From assembly GCA_015061765.1 (NCBI GenBank), contig SUVZ01000193.1, positions 1-7,095 on the forward strand: a stretch of 7,095 nucleotides of DNA. The letters are read 5' to 3'. The notes below the pieces were generated by a model, which did not search any database, was not told where the DNA came from, and was given only the letters and a program-made list of their open reading frames with translations. The position numbers and the translations under genes are program-made. The DNA comes from Lentisphaerota bacterium. Its GTDB lineage: Bacteria > Verrucomicrobiota > Kiritimatiellia > RFP12 > UBA1067. Positions 1 to 6,906 of the stretch are shown piece after piece; the stretch's first letter is position 1, and each line of letters opens with the position of its first letter.

Positions 1-6
1 TTATTT

Positions 7-11
7 CTCCT
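7..11 (-). promoter_or_regulatory. Ribosome binding site for a gene beginning past the left edge
   Basis: Twelve to sixteen bases after the stop of the GH95-like gene, the minus strand reads AGGAG followed by AAATAA and the window end. The LamG gene uses the same AGGAG with a six-base spacer, so a start codon directly outside position 1 would be ideally placed. No hairpin or T-run terminator separates it from the GH95-like gene, suggesting the operon continues. Confidence 0.55.
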
Positions 12-22
12 GTATAAAAAGC

Positions 23-2515
23 TTACTGCACATAAAGAGCATATTTGCCGCCCGATACGGTTTTGAAGCGAAGCCTTCCAAACTCGTCACGGTCTGTTTT
101 TACAGTCTTGCCTGCCGAATTGCGTACACGCCATTCGCCATGAACCACGCAATCCTCTCCCTTCTCCGACAGAACCTCAACCTCCGCAATCTGCCCCGCT
201 TTATGCGCAGCGGATATCACGAACGCGCCTTGCGCCCGCCAGTTGCGAAACCGGGCATCTTTAGACTTCGGCCAACGAGGAAAGATGTTTATCGCCCCAT
301 CCCAGCTCTGAAGCATCATCTCCTGAAATGGAGCCATGACTGACAGAGTCTCGGACCACGCACCCGCTCGACCGTAGTTCTGGATTGCCATAGCCCACAC
401 CAATCCATTAGGATGTGTCCATTGATAAAGAGCACGTCTGAATTGCGCATAGGTCTTGTCCGGTTGGCAGCTGTTGGAACGGGGATATCCGATCTTCCAT
501 ATCGTCTGAAGCCCTTCATACCACGTGTCGGCGTTCGACTGCCCGCGTGGCTTCAGCACGCCGTCCCAACTGTTGGTATTCGGCTTGTAGGGATATAGAT
601 TCCGAGTATGCTCCGGCTGCATCACGCATAGGCAATGCCACTGGTAATCCGTCATTTTCGAACTGCGGGCATATCCGGAGGCAAGATTGTCCAGTCTATC
701 CTGCCATTCCTTTCTGAGGTCATCATCAACTCCAAGAACCTTTGAAGCCTCAATGGCGGCATAAAGCGAATGGCGACAATGAACCATCACCTGCCAGCCG
801 TCGCAGAGCTTCATCGGATCGCGCATATCCGCTTCGCCGCAGATTGACGGAAACGCATGGTATCTGCCGTCCTTTAACTGCGGAGGCAATCCCTCCGAAG
901 GAGCCTTCTGGAGGAAATCGAGATAGAACAGCGCACAATCCCGGATGAACGGATAGCCTCTCTCTTTAAGCCAAGCCTTATCCATCGTCATGCGGTAGTA
1001 TTCCCAGTAGCGCGTCATGAACCATCCGGTCATATATGCCATACGGCCCAGCGGAATGCGTCCGGCTATATCATCATGATATTTCATCGGATGACCTTCA
1101 AGCTGTATGAACACTCCACGACCATGATAATAGTCACGGGCAATCTTGCGCCCGATATCTGCAAAGTAGTCGCAGCAGTCGAAATACGCCTCGGTCTGCT
1201 CAAGATGGTTTGCCGTCAAGTCGCCCCAATATATCGACTCCATATTGTAGTTGGCATGGTAATCCCCATGCCAATGGGAGAAGTCGTTAACGGTCGATGG
1301 CAGGAAAAGTCCGGGAGGCACCGTTCCGCCCTTCAGAACACAGCGTCTCACATGATATGTAGCGAACCACAGATCCTCAAGAAACGGATCCTGGGGAAAT
1401 GACACGGCGCTTTTCCAGTATTCGGCGGCCGATTTTCCCGCAGCCTCAACACAAACGGCATGGGCACGCGGAGCAGGAGCGGCAAGAGACGGATCACGGG
1501 AAGTCCTCACCGTCACGGAAAGTTCGCCCTTCGCTCCATTTTCCACAAGCTGACCCAACGGCAGAAAATCCACCCATGCATCTCCATTTGGGTCCCGCGG
1601 TCCCGGGATCGTGCACCTGCCAAGATTTTTGCCTCCCGGCTGAAGGGTCATCCTGTAGCGGAATCCCTCGGGAAACGTCAGATCAGGATAGAACTGCTGC
1701 TCGATGCATCCTTCAGTTCCGTGAATACTTGCGATTGGCGGCGGCAGAGACCGAACAGACTCTTTCAGTGCGCTGCGATAGAACGCCCCGTGCCGGCTGT
1801 CTATCGCATAACGGCGCGCCCATTCGACGAAATCAGGGTCTTTCCATCGCCACATCTGAAACCACACCGGGATACGCTTTTCTCGTCCCATATATGTATG
1901 GCTATTCCATCCTTCCACTTTCCATCCGAGCGAAAAGACGTTCTCATCGGGATCCATGACCGCATCAGCAACAACCTTGATACCGTCCGGCCATGCACAT
2001 GTAATCTCAAGCCTGCCTTCCTCAATGAAAAGACGGTGCGTCGTCTTCATCACTCCAGCCACATCTACAGGGAGACGCATACGAAGCTCCCCGACAGGTT
2101 TTGGGCATGGGAACGCTAGACTGCGGATGGGTGTTTTCGACGAACCTCCCAAAAGCTCAGCCATACGCTTTTCGTTCTTTGTTCCTTTTGTAGCACGAGA
2201 CGCGGTCGTATTCCCGTTTCCGCCAGAAGCCTGCCAACCTTCCTTCAAGACACCATAACGATACTCCTCTATTGAAGCGGGACGCATACAGTCATTGGTA
2301 AACACGCGCCGATCCCAAACGTCTCCTTTGCCAAAGCGGAATATTATCGAGTTCGCATCCTGATAGGCGCTCACGGAAAGATCGCCGTTGCCGAGGATAA
2401 AACCTTCTTCAGGCGCCAGCACCGCACCTTCTATCATTCGGACATGCTGTTTAGCAGAAATCCCCAACACAAGCATTGCAACCAAATGCAATACCACAAT
2501 CTTAAAACCAGGCAT
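23..2515 (-). CDS. Secreted GH95-like (clan GH-L) glycoside hydrolase, putative alpha-L-fucosidase or relative
   Basis: Predicted exported 830-residue enzyme, a normal length for GH95. Residues 1-21 look like a Sec signal peptide (K5, hydrophobic core, likely cut after ISA). An N-terminal beta-sandwich (about 25-370) carries GFILGNGDLSV (38-48), the counterpart of the GH95 'PIGNGRLGAMV' segment. The (alpha/alpha)6 barrel follows (about 375-745). WHGDYHANYNMESIYW (415-430) matches the GH95 'NINxxMNYW' signature and keeps the Asn-x-Asn pair (N422, N424), which activates water in characterised alpha-L-fucosidases. FPSICGEAD (555-563) aligns with the 'SPE' segment, making E561 the candidate general acid. 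EMMLQSWDGAINIFPRWP (732-749) and RAQGAFVISA (760-769) match the end of the barrel. A C-terminal beta domain closes the protein. The usual 'PFQIDGNFG' motif is not recognisable, so substrate is uncertain: fucose, L-galactose or another sugar. Start Met at 2515 was chosen because GGGAAGG lies 9 bases upstream; an in-frame ATG at 2533 has no such site. Co-directional with the LamG gene and about 22 bases after it. Confidence 0.85.
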   Translation of the reverse strand: MPGFKIVVLHLVAMLVLGISAKQHVRMIEGAVLAPEEGFILGNGDLSVSAYQDANSIIFRFGKGDVWDRRVFTNDCMRPASIEEYRYGVLKEGWQASGGNGNTTASRATKGTKNEKRMAELLGGSSKTPIRSLAFPCPKPVGELRMRLPVDVAGVMKTTHRLFIEEGRLEITCAWPDGIKVVADAVMDPDENVFSLGWKVEGWNSHTYMGREKRIPVWFQMWRWKDPDFVEWARRYAIDSRHGAFYRSALKESVRSLPPPIASIHGTEGCIEQQFYPDLTFPEGFRYRMTLQPGGKNLGRCTIPGPRDPNGDAWVDFLPLGQLVENGAKGELSVTVRTSRDPSLAAPAPRAHAVCVEAAGKSAAEYWKSAVSFPQDPFLEDLWFATYHVRRCVLKGGTVPPGLFLPSTVNDFSHWHGDYHANYNMESIYWGDLTANHLEQTEAYFDCCDYFADIGRKIARDYYHGRGVFIQLEGHPMKYHDDIAGRIPLGRMAYMTGWFMTRYWEYYRMTMDKAWLKERGYPFIRDCALFYLDFLQKAPSEGLPPQLKDGRYHAFPSICGEADMRDPMKLCDGWQVMVHCRHSLYAAIEASKVLGVDDDLRKEWQDRLDNLASGYARSSKMTDYQWHCLCVMQPEHTRNLYPYKPNTNSWDGVLKPRGQSNADTWYEGLQTIWKIGYPRSNSCQPDKTYAQFRRALYQWTHPNGLVWAMAIQNYGRAGAWSETLSVMAPFQEMMLQSWDGAINIFPRWPKSKDARFRNWRAQGAFVISAAHKAGQIAEVEVLSEKGEDCVVHGEWRVRNSAGKTVKTDRDEFGRLRFKTVSGGKYALYVQ

Positions 2516-2524
2516 AACTTGAGA

Positions 2525-2531
2525 CCTTCCC
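2525..2531 (-). promoter_or_regulatory. Ribosome binding site of the GH95-like gene
   Basis: The minus strand reads GGGAAGG, a nine-base spacer, then the ATG at 2515. It is weaker than the AGGAG sites at 6867 and 7 but is the only purine-rich site near the gene start. It overlaps the alternative ATG at 2533, whose own upstream sequence (TGATACA, containing the stop codon of the LamG gene) has no recognisable site. Confidence 0.5.
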
Positions 2532-2537
2532 ATTGTA

Positions 2538-5500
2538 TCAACGCATTATCACAACCGCACCGACCGCTTTGCGGACAACAAGTTCACCGTTGCGGACGCA
2601 AAGGCGCAGTCTCGATGCCAAGGCATCATCAACCTCACCGGCAAACTTCACACTGTTCAGATTATCCTTCCCGGAAAAATCAGCAGCCGACAGCACTGTA
2701 ATGTATGACTTGCGATCCCACACCGAGAGATTCTTCAACACCACTTGTGTTCCTGGAGCAATCTCATACGTTCCGTCAACCGTAAAGCCTTCAGATGCCG
2801 CATCCGCAACAAGCGTCAATGCGCTGACCGTTCCGCGCACTGTGCCATCACCGATGATAGATTCGAACTTCTGCGCACCTTCCAGTTCAATCTCAGCTCC
2901 ATCAGCCACCTGCAACACAAGATTTGTCGCAGCATGATGAAGTCCATGGTGCCATTTGCAGCGCAAGTAGGATTCAATCTTCACTCGCTCCTCTTCCGAA
3001 ACGACACGATCATAAATAATAACCTCTCCAAGACGTTGGTGTCCGTTATAGTTATGGTTAGAAGCCCCGGTCACCTTTCTACTTCGTCCATCAAACGCAA
3101 ATCCTGATGCGTTTGCCGGCACAGATTCATCGGCAACAATCATTGAAACCTGGTCCCATCCGCCCGAAAGATGCGCACTTGCACTTGTAGGTGTCACCTC
3201 CGTGCCATTCTTGAACCATTTGGCATTCCTGACAACTTCCGAAGCCGCATAATGGACAAGCGGGCATACATTCGTATTTCCGACCCATGCCACTTGCGCA
3301 CCTGTATCTGGATTGGTTGTATAATATATACCACGATGCCACACATACGAAAGCTCACCAGAAGAATTTGTACCTCCGCCAAGGAGCCAACCTCCACCAT
3401 TTTGAGAACCCACCATCCAGAAAACGGAGCGAATATTTGAAAGATTCAAATCATTTCCAGCTTCATCCTTCCACATAAAGCAGGCATTGTATCCGGTAAT
3501 GTCAACCGTTGGCATACCGACTTCCGGGTCATATATCAGCTTCTGAAATGTACCGTCCGAGCCTCCTGAACGCACCGCGTAATAACCATTGTCCGTTTGA
3601 CTATCCCACCTGTTCACGCATACCACACCGTTGGCATTTGTTGTCGATGTTATGCCCTTCGTCGAATCTGCATGATATACGATACCGTTCGTTACGAATT
3701 CAGGCATTACAGCCGTATCCATTCCTTTAAGCACTGCCGCCCCTTCCATGACATTCAATGTTCCGTCAAGTGCAGAAATATCCTTGATGGTCAGAGTTCC
3801 ATTACCCTTCTTTACTAGTGTACCGAAACCTCCAACTTCCACATAAGCGGCATCATCATCCGTATCTACAATCAGGTTGCCGCCGTCTATCTGAACGGAT
3901 GACGAAGACGAATGGAGCGCAGACTTTTCCGGGGGGGCCGGCATAGCTTCCGCAGTCTTATTGAACCATTTTGCGTTCAGATAGTTGCGGGTTGCAATCT
4001 TCTCTCGCTCAGAAAGCCGACGTTCATACACTATAAGTTCTGCTATTGCAAAACCGCCCATACGATCTGCAACATTACGGTCGCGACCGATTTCTCCTGC
4101 GCAGACACCTGCTGAAGGATGCATTTCAAGAAGAACAAACTCATTGGTAACCATTGGGAAACTCAACAATGGAGCAGTGGCAATCCGCACACCGTTTGTC
4201 CAGATATTTCCAGCAAAAACATTTTGCTGCGCATAACCGTGCATAAACTTGCCGCTGAATTCCGTACCGGAAAGCGCAGGATGGAAACTGATGTCATCCA
4301 CGTCATAGCACGGAGCACTCTTAGTATTACCAAAAAGAAAACCAAGTTTTTTATTCACCCCATGGTATTTTATGACAGCATAAACGGAACGAATCGAATG
4401 AAGCGAACGATCCAACGCCAAAAATGAACCGCCGCAAACACCGTTCGTCAAAGCTGCGCCCGAACTGGCGTTTCCGAAATCAACGACTGAAAGCCCATTA
4501 AGCGCATTGCGCCGGACATACGGGGTTCTGTTCAAATCGGCTGAACCGTTCGGATTGAACACATTTACATCGCCGGATTTTGTCTGCCATGCCTGAATGC
4601 ACTCAGCCCCGTCCCCGCTGCGGATCTGAAGCGTCATCTTCGTTTCATCAGATGCGTCAAGATGAAGCGATGAGGCCGAAGCGAATTCCATGGAAGAGGC
4701 AACGTCCCGCACGCCCGTAACTGCGGCATCGCCGTCAATCACATTGAGCTGCGCCGAATGGTCGGTATATGAAATTTCCTCGAACTTCAAAGAGCCTTTT
4801 CCGGTCTTGACCAGTTTGCCGCCGACTTCCGCACGTCCAACGCGCACAGTGCGCCCTTCGCCAACATCAATCGACACGTTCGCGCCCAAGGGAACCGTCA
4901 GACGCTGCACGTCCTGTGCCGTAAAATCATTCGATTGCATTTCATATCCTGGAGCGGCACGCTTAAGCCACTTGGCCATGAGATAAGCTTGGGCATCCTG
5001 CACCTCACGCTCGGTTAAAACGCGATTCCATACAACCAACTCTCCGATGCGTCCTCCTCCGGAGTAGGTAAGTCCTTTGTTTGCCATAAGATAACTAAAC
5101 AAAGCACCTTCAACCTGATAGGCCACAACCTGATATCCCGATGACGCATACCCCTTTGACGCATCCCATTTTGCGCCGTTTATCCAGCAAGCCCTCTTAC
5201 CTTCATTACCGTTAAAAAAGATTCCGCCGCGGATATGTGTTGTTGACTGAATATTCCGATTAAAGGCATCCGTATTGAACAGATTGCCACCTCCGTTCTG
5301 CGCACCAATGAGCGCAACAACCGTGCACACACCATATATCTGGGAGACGGCACACGACGCGGAATATGTCTCGTTTGTCGTAATCGCAAAATGCGGACCG
5401 TCAGAACGGTTCTTTCCAAAGTCAAGCACGTTGAGCCCTTCTCCCAGTTCGTCGGATAGGAGAATCGGATGGACGGAATCTTTGCGGGACATAAGTCTGA

Positions 5501-6860
5501 AGCGCCTATTGAACGCAAATGCGTTCGCTTCTGTAGAAAGATTTTCCCACGCTTTGACATATGTCGTACCTGGCGTTGTTTCAGTATCAATCACAGACAA
5601 AGAGGCTTCATCACTCGCATCGAAATGTGCGTATATCTTTATGGGAAGTTCCGTGGGCGTCGTGCGCAATGCAGGAAAACTCAGTGAGCCCTCCTGTAAT
5701 TTGATATCCCCAGAATAATTCGAAGCTCCGTCCCCGGAAAGAAGGAGAGCACCGGCCCCTGTCTTGGAAATCTCAGCGGAGGGCTGCATACCTCCAGTGA
5801 CACGACTAACCTCAAGTGCCGTATTTTCAGGTACATTAACCTCCAAAACCTGATCAGCAAGTGGAACTCGTAATTCTGCTATTCTTGATGTACCATTCCA
5901 TCCGGTACGATTGCGATTCATCCATTTTGCTTCAAGATACATTTCAACACGTTCCGATTCTTCTCTCGTCAGAACCCGATCATATATGAGCATTTCGGCT
6001 ATTTCCTGTCCACCGGCCACATAACCCATATTCGAACGACGGTCATTGCATCCTATGCCGTGAGCAGACGCTGTTGCGGTCGCACATTGAAGAGTCATCA
6101 CTTCCCAACTGCCATTGTACGAAGACGCATGTGGCAATGTAAATGCACCGTCCTGCCAAAGAATAGCATTGTAAACCGGAATCTGAGCATGAGAGTTCAC
6201 AATGCGATTCCACCAAAAATACGAGCCGGTTGATTCACTCGCCCCTGTCACCGGATTGCCTGAACGGTGCCATCCGTAATCCTTGAAGATTCCACCGCTC
6301 AAGAAATGTCCACCGTTAAGCTTACTGCTCCCGCGCACGGTTATGATTGTACCGATATTGGCAAGGGCATTTGTCATTGCAGTATCGTTTTCGGAGATAT
6401 AGGCAGGATTGAACACAAGCCCTCTATAGTTTCCAGAACCTGTATCAGACGCAAAACAAAGATAATTTCCTCCATTCAACGCCGATTCATTTCTGATATA
6501 TCTTGGAGGACGGAGTTTATTGTCGCCCCAACCATCCCAGTCGCCTCCATTAGGCGTGATTGTAAGGAAGCGAACTCCTGCCAGTTTCGACCCTGCCTTC
6601 GATGGAATGTTTGATACGCACTCGGCACTCCCATACGTCGTAAAATCCCATCCCGTCGTATCAGAACAGTCAATCCAGAACATAGGACTTCCGACAGACG
6701 AAGGATATTCGGCATCCTGCATTTTGGAAAAAGCCCTGACATGAGTCGTATTATTGGAGACCGTAAGAACATTTGCGTCCGAAACGTTAATGATATCGGC
6801 ATGAGCCACGGCAACACCACAGCTGAAGATCACACACCAAACTATCGATTTTTTTTTCAT
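2538..6860 (-). CDS. Giant secreted protein with four LamG-like modules and autotransporter-type beta-strand repeats
   Basis: A 1440-residue exported protein. Residues 1-21 (MKKK, hydrophobic stretch, AHA before D22) form a clear signal peptide. Four LamG-like jellyroll modules lie at about 58-316, 407-634, 729-968 and 1057-1306. Each ends in a homologous 26-residue segment of the form [AG]E(L/M/V)hh(Y/W)(D/N/E)R...YLxxKW, starting at 288, 606, 940 and 1278. Each also carries a W-x(1,2)-[ND]-G turn (W235, W559, W887, W1215). Between modules are beta-rich linkers of the PATR type, with cores such as KTGAGALLLSGDG (366-378), KTGKGSLKF (685-693) and KKGNGTLTI (1017-1025). The tail (1307-1440) is beta-rich and ends GAVVIMR. 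No catalytic motif, transmembrane barrel, PEP-CTERM or LPXTG signal is visible. The likely role, by inference, is glycan or surface binding in support of the neighbouring hydrolase. Start at 6860 is set by AGGAG six bases upstream and by the signal peptide; a longer in-frame reading from 6959 would overlap the preceding gene. Confidence 0.9.
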   Translation of the reverse strand: MKKKSIVWCVIFSCGVAVAHADIINVSDANVLTVSNNTTHVRAFSKMQDAEYPSSVGSPMFWIDCSDTTGWDFTTYGSAECVSNIPSKAGSKLAGVRFLTITPNGGDWDGWGDNKLRPPRYIRNESALNGGNYLCFASDTGSGNYRGLVFNPAYISENDTAMTNALANIGTIITVRGSSKLNGGHFLSGGIFKDYGWHRSGNPVTGASESTGSYFWWNRIVNSHAQIPVYNAILWQDGAFTLPHASSYNGSWEVMTLQCATATASAHGIGCNDRRSNMGYVAGGQEIAEMLIYDRVLTREESERVEMYLEAKWMNRNRTGWNGTSRIAELRVPLADQVLEVNVPENTALEVSRVTGGMQPSAEISKTGAGALLLSGDGASNYSGDIKLQEGSLSFPALRTTPTELPIKIYAHFDASDEASLSVIDTETTPGTTYVKAWENLSTEANAFAFNRRFRLMSRKDSVHPILLSDELGEGLNVLDFGKNRSDGPHFAITTNETYSASCAVSQIYGVCTVVALIGAQNGGGNLFNTDAFNRNIQSTTHIRGGIFFNGNEGKRACWINGAKWDASKGYASSGYQVVAYQVEGALFSYLMANKGLTYSGGGRIGELVVWNRVLTEREVQDAQAYLMAKWLKRAAPGYEMQSNDFTAQDVQRLTVPLGANVSIDVGEGRTVRVGRAEVGGKLVKTGKGSLKFEEISYTDHSAQLNVIDGDAAVTGVRDVASSMEFASASSLHLDASDETKMTLQIRSGDGAECIQAWQTKSGDVNVFNPNGSADLNRTPYVRRNALNGLSVVDFGNASSGAALTNGVCGGSFLALDRSLHSIRSVYAVIKYHGVNKKLGFLFGNTKSAPCYDVDDISFHPALSGTEFSGKFMHGYAQQNVFAGNIWTNGVRIATAPLLSFPMVTNEFVLLEMHPSAGVCAGEIGRDRNVADRMGGFAIAELIVYERRLSEREKIATRNYLNAKWFNKTAEAMPAPPEKSALHSSSSSVQIDGGNLIVDTDDDAAYVEVGGFGTLVKKGNGTLTIKDISALDGTLNVMEGAAVLKGMDTAVMPEFVTNGIVYHADSTKGITSTTNANGVVCVNRWDSQTDNGYYAVRSGGSDGTFQKLIYDPEVGMPTVDITGYNACFMWKDEAGNDLNLSNIRSVFWMVGSQNGGGWLLGGGTNSSGELSYVWHRGIYYTTNPDTGAQVAWVGNTNVCPLVHYAASEVVRNAKWFKNGTEVTPTSASAHLSGGWDQVSMIVADESVPANASGFAFDGRSRKVTGASNHNYNGHQRLGEVIIYDRVVSEEERVKIESYLRCKWHHGLHHAATNLVLQVADGAEIELEGAQKFESIIGDGTVRGTVSALTLVADAASEGFTVDGTYEIAPGTQVVLKNLSVWDRKSYITVLSAADFSGKDNLNSVKFAGEVDDALASRLRLCVRNGELVVRKAVGAVVIMR
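2943..3692 (-). other. LamG-like module 4 (residues about 1057-1306)
   Basis: Opens NGIVYHADSTKGI, contains IRSVFWMVGSQNGGGWLL (1143-1160), WHR (1174-1176) followed by NPDTGA (1183-1188), the turn WFKNG (1215-1219), and closes with G1278-W1303 (VIIYDRVVS, YLRCKW). The remaining 134 residues of the protein form a beta-rich C-terminal tail. Confidence 0.7.
3723..3824 (-). other. PATR-like beta linker between modules 3 and 4
   Basis: Residues 1013-1046 contain GTLVKKGNGTLTI and GTLNVMEGAAVLKG, matching the K-x-G-x-G-x-L and G-x-L-x-V pattern of the preceding linker at residues 681-714. Confidence 0.6.
3957..4676 (-). other. LamG-like module 3 (residues about 729-968)
   Basis: Opens SLHLDASDETKMTL, contains GLSVVDFGN (789-797), IRSVYAVI (823-830) and the turn WTNG (887-890), and closes with A940-W965 (LIVYERRLS, YLNAKW). 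It is followed by a proline-rich and serine-rich hinge (about 973-988, PAPPEK then SSSSS). Confidence 0.7.
4719..4820 (-). other. PATR-like beta linker between modules 2 and 3
   Basis: Residues 681-714 have the core GKLVKTGKGSLKF and the ending LNVIDGDAAV. It aligns by eye with the linker at residues 1013-1046 (GTLVKKGNGTLTI ... LNVMEGAAVL), so the two are probably copies of one unit. Confidence 0.6.
4959..5642 (-). other. LamG-like module 2 (residues about 407-634)
   Basis: Opens IYAHFDASDEASLSV, contains GLNVLDFGKN (475-484), GAQNGGGNLF (519-528) and the turn WING (559-562), and closes with G606-W631 (LVVWNRVLT, YLMAKW). The FDASD opening is shared with module 3 (LDASD at 734-738). Confidence 0.7.
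5676..5780 (-). other. Autotransporter-associated beta-strand (PATR-like) repeat between modules 1 and 2
   Basis: Residues 361-395 read as a PATR unit: SKTGAGALLLSGDG, then NYSGDI, then LQEGSLSF. This follows the family pattern of K-x-G-x-G-x-L-x-L-x-G, a tyrosine/serine-glycine turn, and G-x-L at the end. It is the best match of the linkers; the others are more degenerate. Confidence 0.7.
5913..6689 (-). other. LamG-like module 1 of the 1440-residue protein (residues about 58-316)
   Basis: Begins near MFWIDCSDTTGWDF, has WHR (197-199) followed by NPVTGA (202-207), the turn WQDG (235-238), and closes with the signature from A288 to W313 containing LIYDRVLT and YLEAKW. The closing signature is typical of LamG/concanavalin-like jellyroll modules in large surface proteins. 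Confidence 0.7.
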
Positions 6861-6866
6861 GGCCAT

Positions 6867-6871
6867 CTCCT
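6867..6871 (-). promoter_or_regulatory. Ribosome binding site of the LamG-repeat gene
   Basis: The minus strand reads AGGAG followed by six bases (ATGGCC) and then ATG AAA AAA AAA. The six-base spacing suits the ATG at 6860. The ATG at 6866 touches the AGGAG and would be too close, and the upstream ATG at 6959 has no link to this site. The site therefore fixes the start of the 1440-residue protein. Confidence 0.8.
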
Positions 6872-6906
6872 GAACTGCACAAGTTATTTTTAAATGAAGC
6901 GCCTTT

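Noticed and set aside
1399..2119. Two long overlapping plus-strand open frames (186 and 219 codons) opposite the GH95-like gene
   Set aside because: Both lie wholly antisense to a well-supported enzyme, overlap each other, show no recognisable domain and have arginine/proline/serine-rich composition typical of antisense frames.
2538..2960. C-terminal autotransporter beta-barrel, expected because of the PATR repeats
   Set aside because: The tail after module 4 is only about 134 residues, lacks the repeated amphipathic strands of a barrel and does not end in the usual aromatic residue (it ends in arginine).
5180..5590. A 136-codon minus-strand frame inside the LamG gene
   Set aside because: It is an alternative frame of LamG module 2; the frame encoding the module has clear homology to the other three modules, and this one has none.
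2943..6689. DNA-level tandem repeats underlying the four modules
   Set aside because: The modules are similar only at protein level and only in short motifs; no long nucleotide identity was seen, so this is old divergence and not a recent repeat array.
6849..6857. Run of nine T's on the plus strand as a possible terminator
   Set aside because: No GC-rich hairpin precedes it on the plus strand, there is no plus-strand gene to end, and it is explained by three lysine codons on the minus strand.
6861..6906. Promoter or terminator in the 46-base gap before the LamG gene
   Set aside because: The gap is AT-rich but has no convincing paired -35/-10 elements, no stable stem and no T-run on the coding strand; only the ribosome binding site is clear.
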